A DNA stretch of 64,000 nt from Mallotus nudiflorus. Lineage: Eukaryota; Streptophyta; Magnoliopsida; Malpighiales; Euphorbiaceae. The notes under the pieces are model-generated. The model made no database searches. It was not told the origin of the DNA and saw only the letters and a list, made by a program, of their open reading frames with translations. The stretch spans positions 186,001 to 250,000 of the forward strand of contig CANTUR010000282.1 of assembly GCA_947683625.1 (NCBI GenBank). Reading direction: 5' to 3'. Positions 57,171-64,000 of this stretch are shown in pieces. Each line of letters starts with the position of its first letter. Positions within the stretch are counted from its first letter, which is position 1. The translations under genes and the position numbers were made by a program.

Positions 57171-58779
57171 CTATCACCAACCACTTCTCTTTTATAACTT
57201 TATAAAATGTAATGTTCAAATTTTATTATATTTAATTTAATATAGAGTTCAAATTTGACTACCTTTCAATTTTTTAAATTAATTTTTATTAAATTTAATT
57301 TTAAAAAAATTAATTTTTACTTAATTTAAATACTTCACACAATAAGTCCTCTCAAATAAAAATAAAGTACACATTATTGTGCATCAACCTTCAAGTATAG
57401 CTTGTTCAGATCATTTAAAAATAGCACGTGGACAATGAAACTACAAATAGATATATGGACCAATCTATAATCCATTAAACCTGAAGAGTTCCTGCAGGTG
57501 ATGAAGAAAGCTTGATTCTTTTTGTTAACAATCCGAATTTAATTTTTGAAATTAGCTCATAAATAAAATAATTTTTTTATTTAAATCATCACTATTTGCA
57601 TCCAATGAACTTTAAATAATTCAATTTAATATAAATGACCTAACAACTAATTTAACATGATTTTATATATTATAATTAATTGAAAATTAAGACATTTAAA
57701 AAAAAACAACTGATTTTAATAATTATTGGTAATAAAATAAAATTTTTATAAATGCATCAAATGGTTGCATATTTGTATTTGACGCGAAGAATATAAATAC
57801 CAATTAACATCTGAAAAAACATATTTTAAATATTATTACCATACACAAAAGAATTCTGAAATCATTAAAAAAAAGAAGTACAATTATTATGCAATTATTT
57901 GTTAGTTTGTGCTGATCATAATACATATTTTAATTTTAAAAGCACTTTTAACAGATCTTTGTATGTTTTTATAATTATAATTTTTGTGAAAATATGTTAG
58001 ATTTGAAATTTATATTCATGAAGAGCCAACTCAATTCGATGATAGAATGATAAAACAGAATATTAATATTTTTTAAAGAGAGGATTAGTATCTAAGTGAA
58101 AATTATTTTGATGTTTATGAATCAGCTCAAGCTGTGTGCAATCATTTTTTTTTTTCCCTTTCCAATGTTTGCCTCTTAATGATCAACTGGGGCCAGAAAA
58201 ACCTTCCTCAAGAGATGGCAAATTGGCGATGGTGGTGGGGCTTAGCTTAGCTTGAGGCACTGCTTTTCTTTTAAAAAAAAGATGGATGTGGCCAGTGGTC
58301 CATGCATTTGTGGACAATAGATAATAAAAAATGCATATCTTATATATGTATTTTTTTTATAACAATATATAGTATGTATATTCAAGTGGCTTCGATCCTA
58401 GATCCTATGCTACATGCCTAAGGTTTTTTTAAAAGGTTTAATTCCCCTTCACAAAAAAATATTAAGAAAAGGCGGGAGTTTAATTTTATTATTTATATTC
58501 AAATATTTATATTTTTCACCATTTATATTATTTATATTCAAATTTTTAAAATATTATATACTAAAAATTGAGTTAAATGATATAATTATTTTTATGGTAT
58601 TAAAAAAAATTAAGGAATCAATCTTTATCTCTCCTTTCTTTTTTTTTAAAAAAAAAATTCCTTATAATTGAGATATTTTGGGGTGAGGTTTTCATAATCT
58701 TAAAGTTATGAGATCAAACTCACATAGAATGAAATTCATTTGCGGTACCTTCATTTATAAATATCAGTCTAATTTTCCT
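57171..58779. other. AT-rich gene-free DNA
   Basis: No domain, repeat boundary or RNA gene recognised. The open frame at 58414-58671 is low-complexity Phe/Ile/Lys and looks fortuitous. CCAACCACTTCTCTTT at 57177 has an exact partner at 42165. Confidence 0.5.
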
Positions 58780-59573
58780 CCTACTGATTCAGGTGCTGCT
58801 GATCGGGAACTTGAGTATTAGTGATTGGTTTTTAACTATGTTCAGAAGGCTTAAATCAGATGATGTAAATCTTTTTGCCTCAATTTATTGGTCTTTTTGG
58901 AATAATCAAAATCAAGTTTTCTAGAAGGGGTATTGAGGTTCAGTGGCTTCTGTTCTCAATAATACAGGGGTCCTTATTCACCAATGGTTTGTGGCGAGAG
59001 GTAGATATGGGGATGGTTGTCAGGGTTCTATTGTTACTGAAGATGGCGATGTTTTATGGACTAAGCCTCCATAGAATGGGTTAAATTGAATTCTGATGCT
59101 ACTACTTTCTCAAATCCGGATCACATTAGGTGTGGTTTTGTTCTTCATGATCATGACGGTAGATTCTTAGCTGTGAGCTCTAAAGTTATTACTGGTGGTC
59201 TTTCTTTGAAAGAAGCTAAAGCTCTCTTGGTGAGAGAAGCTTTGTCTTGGTTGAAGAATTTTGATGTGTCATCTATAGTGCTTAGGATGATGCTCTGGGG
59301 GGGGTTATTGTCAGTCTTCTTAAACCAGATGGGGTTTCTGCTTATGATCTTATTATTTTAATTATATGATGTTGTCTAGTTCTTTTTCCAATGTTAAATT
59401 TCGTTATGTTAGAAGGCCAACAAATAAGTTGGGTCATTGTTTTGCCAAACTTGCTCGTAACGTTGCTGGTCATTAGTAGTGAATTTCTCCTCCTGATAAT
59501 GTCAATGATGTTTTGGCTAGAGATAGCCTTGTTTAGTAATGAAATTTGGTCTTTCTTTTCAAAAAAAAAAAAA
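58780..59573 (+). mobile_element. 5'-truncated plant LINE, 3' end with RNase H and poly-A
   Basis: Encodes the C-terminal RNase H domain of plant L1-like LINEs: WVKLNSDATTFSNPDHIRC-type start (about 59069, across a frameshift), GFVLHDHDGRFLAVSSKV, LKEAKALLVREALSWLKNFD and, after a frameshift, words of the NKLAHxFAKLARNVAG kind (about 59425-59470). A short 3' tail follows, ending in a 13-bp poly-A at 59561-59573, as for LINE retroposition. The target-site duplication was not found and the left boundary is approximate. Confidence 0.75.
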
Positions 59574-59898
59574 TCTCCCTCCCACTAAGATTAATCACTA
59601 ACGTATTGTGATTTCATATGAACTAACAAACAACATCATCTCAAAAAAGAGAAAGTCTATCTTCTCAAAATTTTATTTTATATTTATCCAAATTTATACA
59701 AACATTTAGATTTTTGGTATCATTATAATTTTTATAATTTTAAAATAATAAATTTAACTTTTATAAAATGCTATGTCGATATTTTTATTTAATTTTTAAA
59801 AATTAAGATAAAATTATAAGGGAATATAAATTCTTGAATTTTTTATACCAATTTACTTTGTTGATGTGAAATATGTTACCTCTTAAATTTGTACCTAT
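59574..59898. other. Gene-free stretch between LINE and solo LTR
   Basis: AT-rich; nothing recognised except the CCTAT target copy at its right end. Confidence 0.5.
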
Positions 59899-59952
59899 TG
59901 TAAGCATCCAATTTCGGGATGCAATTGTAAGCATCCAATTTCGGGATGCAAT
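59899..59952 (+). repeat. 27-bp tandem duplication at the LTR start
   Basis: TGTAAGCATCCAATTTCGGG and its next seven bases occur twice in a row. The other family copy (14560) has one unit, so the duplication is specific to this copy. Confidence 0.95.
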
Positions 59953-61999
59953 TGTGCACAATTGCGACGTAAGTCCCTATGATAAAATTTATTCAAAAAT
60001 TGAACTTGATTGTTGATTTTCTGAACTTTAGGGACTAAATTGTAACATTTTTTAGGATTTGATTGCAAATAAGTCATTTTTTCAAGGGTCTTTTAATAAT
60101 TAAAAGTTTAAAAAAAAAAAATTTTAGATCGGCATTGCACAATGCCGGTCGGTATTACACAGTACTGATGCGCAATAATTCCATTTTTTTTATTTTTTCG
60201 CATTTTTTTCCTTATTTTTATCAATTTTTTCAATGTTTTAATTGGTTAAAAATTCAAATTTTATCCTTGATTATCTGATAAAGTTTTTTAAAACGCATAA
60301 GGCTTTTTTTTTTAAATCAAAATCAAAAATCAATCTGTTCCTCCTTTGGAAAAAGTTCAGTACACATAGACTCTGAATTTAAAAGCAGAGTCTGCATGCG
60401 TGCGGGAGGAGGGATTTTTTTGGAGAGGTTTTGCTGGGGGGAACTTTTTTTCTTCTGGTTTTCGAAAGGATTTTTTCTTTCTGGAGAGCTTTTACACAAA
60501 AAAAAAAAAAACACAGAAACCCTAAAAAATCCCAATTTTGGATACTGCCAGTGTCCTTAAACGCAATCAAGTCCGAGTCCAGAGTCAACAAACAATTTAA
60601 TTTCAATGGTGAAAATCCTAATCTGAAGGGCCGAAAAAGGGCATTTGCACAACATCTAAATCTTCAGTGTTATTTTTCTATTTCTTTTATTACTCTTTTT
60701 TTATTTTTTGTCTATGATTTTTCTTTTATTTTTGTTATTATTTTGATTATTTGATTTCATTGCTAATTTGTTTTTTTGGTTTTAATGTCCATATGTGGAT
60801 TGAGGAGGAGGATATCACCTGTGTTGAATTGAACAGAAAGTTCATGGAATGCCATGGATGAACCTGTATTATTTCTTCAATAGTTCTTAGGATTTTTTTT
60901 ATTTATTCTTTTTCCATTTTTGGTGTTCTGTGTAGTTATTTTAATTTTTGGGTGTATAATTTTAATTTTGTACGTAGTTTGTAATAGTCCTAGTAGTGGG
61001 AATAGTAAATTTTCATTTTCTGTATTTTAAAATTGATTAGTAATTAGGTTCAATTGGGTAAAAAATCAATTAAAATCAATGGTAGTAGTAGCTTAAATTA
61101 GGGTTTGTATGTAATTAATTTAGGATTCTTTTTTAGAAAAATCACTGTAATGTTTGTTTGATCTATTTTTATGTTTTATTTATTTAGGGCTTATTTTTTT
61201 TTATGTTTTTGGGCTCCAAGCCCACGTTTAGGTCTAACCCACTAAATAAATAGGTTTAAAAATGGTTTAGAACTTTAAATAATTAAAATCAATTTAGGTC
61301 CATTAGGTTAATTAGATTTTAGGCCCATATTAGTTAATTAAAAATTGTTTAGACTTAGCTCAACCCATTTAATTGCATTTCTTTTAAAATAAATAGATCT
61401 AGGCCCATATTTTATTTAAAATAAAACCATATTAGACTTAGGTTCACTAATTTGATTTTCCTTTAAATTTGAATAGTCTTAAGCCCATATCTTAGAAAGA
61501 CTAAAAAATAGATTTAGGCTCATTAATTAATGTAGGCCCATTTTTATTCTATTTCACTTGTAAATAAAATGTAGATTTAGCTAACTTATTTAATAAAATT
61601 AACATAGTTTAGACTTAGGGACAACACGATTTTGAGTGCATTTTTTACTTGTAATTTTATTGACTTGTTGCCTTTTTGGGTAGATGGATGTTAATTAGGG
61701 TTTAATAAAATTGCATGTAATTAGAGGATGAAATAATCATTTATAAAATTATTCTAAATGAACACGAGACTAAGAGAAGTTAGTATTCCGTATTCAGAAT
61801 CTCCTAGTTATGGTGCTAATTTTCTTTTAGAGAATCGAGTACCACCAATCAAATTGTCCCAGTTATTACCTTAGGTGGCGACTCCTCATCTCCATGTCAT
61901 GTCTTTGTGACAGTGGTTAGTGTGTTCTCTAAGGCCCTGAGCCTAAACAATGGCGCGGTTGCTAAAATCTTGGACGTGTGCTAAACCCCGCCATCTACA
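59899..61999 (+). mobile_element. Solo LTR, family copy 2 (2.1 kb)
   Basis: TGTAAGCATCC at the left and CATCTACA at the right, with a perfect CCTAT duplication at 59894-59898 and 62000-62004. It aligns with 14560-16677 over its whole length. No internal retrotransposon sequence is present. It includes TTAGGTGGCGACTCCTC about 125 bp from the right end, resembling the Tat element's primer-site motif, so the family is probably also Tat-related. Confidence 0.93.
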
Positions 62000-62004
62000 C
62001 CTAT

Positions 62005-62336
62005 ATATTTTGGCTACATTATTTATTGGTTGTCATTAAGGACTATATAAGCTTTTGACTGTTATTATCATTATTAAGAATGAGTAAATGCTCATTTCAT
62101 TTCATTAACGAAATTATTTTTCTTGATAATGCATATACAACCGAATGAATATTATTAACTTAAGAAAATTCTTCCGTGCCTAATTTTTTTTTCATTTCTC
62201 TCCTAATGGGAAGCGTCGACATATGCATTGTGGGAAGTCTCTCCTAGTTTTTCTCTCCTTGTGGGAAATCTCCATCTTCTTTTTTCGTTCTTTCTTGGCT
62301 TTTTCATTGTCAATGTTTTTTACATCTGATCTCATC
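62005..62336. other. Stretch between the solo LTR and the LINE ORF1
   Basis: The right half, with TTCTCTCCTTGTGGGAAATC, is probably the LINE 5' untranslated region. No start boundary was identified. Confidence 0.4.
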
Positions 62337-63260
62337 ATGGAAGCTAACTTTAAGTGAGAAAGAAGAGGATAAGATGGAACCGATTGCTATAAGGACAAAT
62401 GGTATGGTTAACTACAATGAACTATTTTTGGTTTTTCTTATTGATCGAAAAGTTAAATTCCATGTCATAAAACATCGGATGGTGATGCTACAGAGACTTG
62501 GAAAAGGACTTATCGTTAAAGAACTGGCTGGTGGTTTATTCCTCTTTAAGTTTCATTATGTGCTGGATTTATAACGAGTGATGAATGGTGGGCCTTGGAC
62601 TTTCGACAATCATATTTTAATTCTGCACCATTTACAATTACAGGAGGTCTTGTCACAAGTCCTTCTGTTCTTAATTTCAGTTTGGGTTAAAATACATGAT
62701 CTTCCTATTGGTTACATGTTGAATGTCATGGGACATTAGTTTGAGGTCTTTTCTTGGTATGCTTTTGGATTATGATACTAAGAATAACTCTGGCTTTTTG
62801 CCAAGTTATATGTGTATTTGTGTTTGCCTTGATGTTTATAAGCCTTTGAAGAGGTGGAAGAAACATAAGCTACCTAATAGTGGTTCCAATATTGCTTGGT
62901 TTTAATATGAGCAATTGTTTTATTTGCTATCTATGTGGCTTCATGGGACACATTAATAACTTTTGTCCTTCATGGTTTGCTATGAATGGAAGGGAGTTGA
63001 AAAAAGAATGAGGTTTATGGGTTAAAATGCCTCAAAGGAGGGTAGGTGGCGACGGAGGAGAGTGGTGGTTGAGGGATGAGGATAGTAGAGATTCATATTC
63101 AAAATTTGGAAAGCGAGAATTTGGTGTAAAAATCATTGCGATAGATATGGAGGATAATAATTTGATGCCAAAAATCATGGTATTGGTAAACTTTAAAATT
63201 CTATTGAAAAGGGTAAGTTGACTATGTGGGTTGATAAGGATGGGTCAATTAAATTGATTG
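62337..63260 (+). pseudogene. LINE ORF1 (DUF4283 and CCHC zinc knuckle)
   Basis: ATG 62337 leads to an early stop; the next ATG, 62374, opens 66 codons. DUF4283 words are GGLFLFKFHYVLDL, MNGGPWTFDNHILILH (about 62583-62630), SVWVKIHDLPIGYML (about 62681), and DVYKPLKRWKKHKLP (about 62830). The knuckle CYLCGFMGHINNFC at 62925-62966 keeps the full C-x2-C-x4-H-x4-C pattern. A basic tail (KMPQRRVGG) follows. Frameshifts and stops, for example at 62572 and 62737, break it. ORF1 binds the element RNA. Confidence 0.82.
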
Positions 63261-63489
63261 CTCTTGGAAGTGAAAAGTTGGGCTAGCATAAGGCCACAAG
63301 GGAGAGGACTAAGATTTGGTATTAATTAAAGAAAGGAAACGTAAGTGGGCCTTGGTTTCAAAATCTTAACTATATGAAAATGTTCAGGGAACTAATGGAG
63401 AGCATGAAAATATTTATGTTGATGGGAAATAGCAAAAGCATGTTGGAGCTTTATCTTGCAATGAATTTTTATCAGCTAGGTCTAGGTGT

Positions 63490-64000
63490 TAGTTGGAACT
63501 ACCATGGTCTCGGTAATCCACAAGCAGTCTTAGCTTTTAATTAATGAAGTCTCACCGACCATGTTTTATTTTTTTTATTGAAACTCTTATTCATTTGAAT
63601 AAAACAAAAGAAATAAAATGCAGTGTTGGTTATTACGGTTACGTTTATGTTGACAGAGAAGGGCATAGTGAAGGTCATGCCATTATTTAGAATGATATAA
63701 TTACTGTTGATATTTTATCTTTTTCTAGATTTCATATTGATGTTGTTATTCATGATGATTGTCCTAATGTTTGATGTTGTACTGATTACTATTATCAGCC
63801 CGACCATAGTCAAAGACACTTGTCATGGGACATATTGAGAAGCTTAAAGGATCGATCTGTGTTACCTTGGTGTTTAATAGGGGATTGTAATGATCTTCTT
63901 TGCATAAATGATAAGAACATTAGTGTTAATCATCTGGAATGACTTTTAAGATGATTCAGGGAAGCGGTTTCAGGTTGTGGCCTTTTGATTTACTTTTGAA
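63490..64000 (+). pseudogene. LINE ORF2, apurinic-type endonuclease domain (partial)
   Basis: GVSWNYHGLGNPQAVLAFN (about 63487-63541) is the standard start of the plant LINE endonuclease with its catalytic Asn. FFIETLIHLNKTKE (about 63570-63610) carries the catalytic Glu. VDREGHSEGHA and FHIDVVIHDD continue the fold. WCLIGDCNDLL (about 63870) is the GDFN motif with Asp and Asn present and Phe changed to Cys. Stops interrupt, for example at 63542 and 63942. It would nick target DNA for target-primed reverse transcription. Confidence 0.8.

Larger units (their letters stand above)
62337..64000 (+). mobile_element. Plant L1-type LINE, 5' part, cut by the window end
   Basis: ORF1 (DUF4283 plus zinc knuckle) followed by the start of ORF2 (endonuclease) in plant LINE order. 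The RT must lie right of the window. It is a different element from the one at 58780, which is a 3' end in the same orientation. Confidence 0.85.

Noticed and set aside
58414..58671. 85-codon plus-strand ORF
   Set aside because: Composed of Phe, Ile and Lys from AT-rich DNA; no motif or codon pattern of a gene.

Overview
This is AT-rich plant nuclear DNA, almost certainly from a flowering plant and probably a eudicot. It looks like heterochromatin built almost entirely of old, nested transposable elements. I found no intact host gene, rRNA gene or tRNA gene. Nearly every coding region belongs to a retroelement and is broken by stop codons, frameshifts or deletions. Plant-specific signatures include Athila, Tat, Tekay-like and Ty1/copia retrotransposons, plant-type LINEs with DUF4283 and RNase H domains, plant mobile domain (PMD) sequence, and an integrated caulimovirid (plant pararetrovirus).

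Layout, left to right. (1) 1-4558: Athila-like Ty3/gypsy element with a tRNA-Asp-type primer site and one gag-protease-RT frame broken only by stop codons. Its RT C-terminus, RNase H and integrase are deleted. It sits inside the 5' LTR of the next element. (2) 4562-21636: a very large Tat/Ogre-type element. Its 3' LTR is 1856 bp, and it carries a sense DUF7745-like ORF, RT, RNase H, a second archaeal-type RNase H, integrase, an antisense plant-mobile-domain gene, a long minisatellite, a polypurine tract and the 3' LTR. A 2.1-kb solo LTR (14560-16677) splits the antisense gene. (3) 21637-23368: a LINE ORF1 fragment on the minus strand and a small element with terminal inverted repeats. (4) 23369-about 28562: a Ty1/copia element with two LTRs. 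(5) 28565-30623: AT-rich DNA without genes.

(6) 30629-41222: a structurally complete 10.6-kb Ty3/gypsy element of Tekay/Del type on the minus strand, with perfect TTCTA target-site duplications. (7) 42261-57170: what looks like a hAT-like non-autonomous DNA transposon broken into four pieces by three insertions. Two are 3.0-3.1-kb solo LTRs of one family in opposite orientation, each with a perfect 5-bp duplication, forming a large inverted repeat around a 255-bp spacer. The third is a near-genome-length (7.2 kb) endogenous pararetrovirus inserted in a (TA)n tract. (8) 57171-64000: gene-free DNA, the 3' end of a LINE with poly-A, a second copy of the 2.1-kb solo LTR with perfect CCTAT duplications, and the 5' part of another LINE (ORF1 plus endonuclease) that runs off the window.

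Two themes tie the window together. Stop codons and catalytic-site losses are mostly explicable as C-to-T or G-to-A changes, as expected from long-term cytosine methylation. Insertion order can be read from the nesting. The most interesting items are the antisense PMD gene inside the Tat element, its 38-bp minisatellite, the inverted pair of solo LTRs, and the pararetrovirus embedded in a TA repeat.
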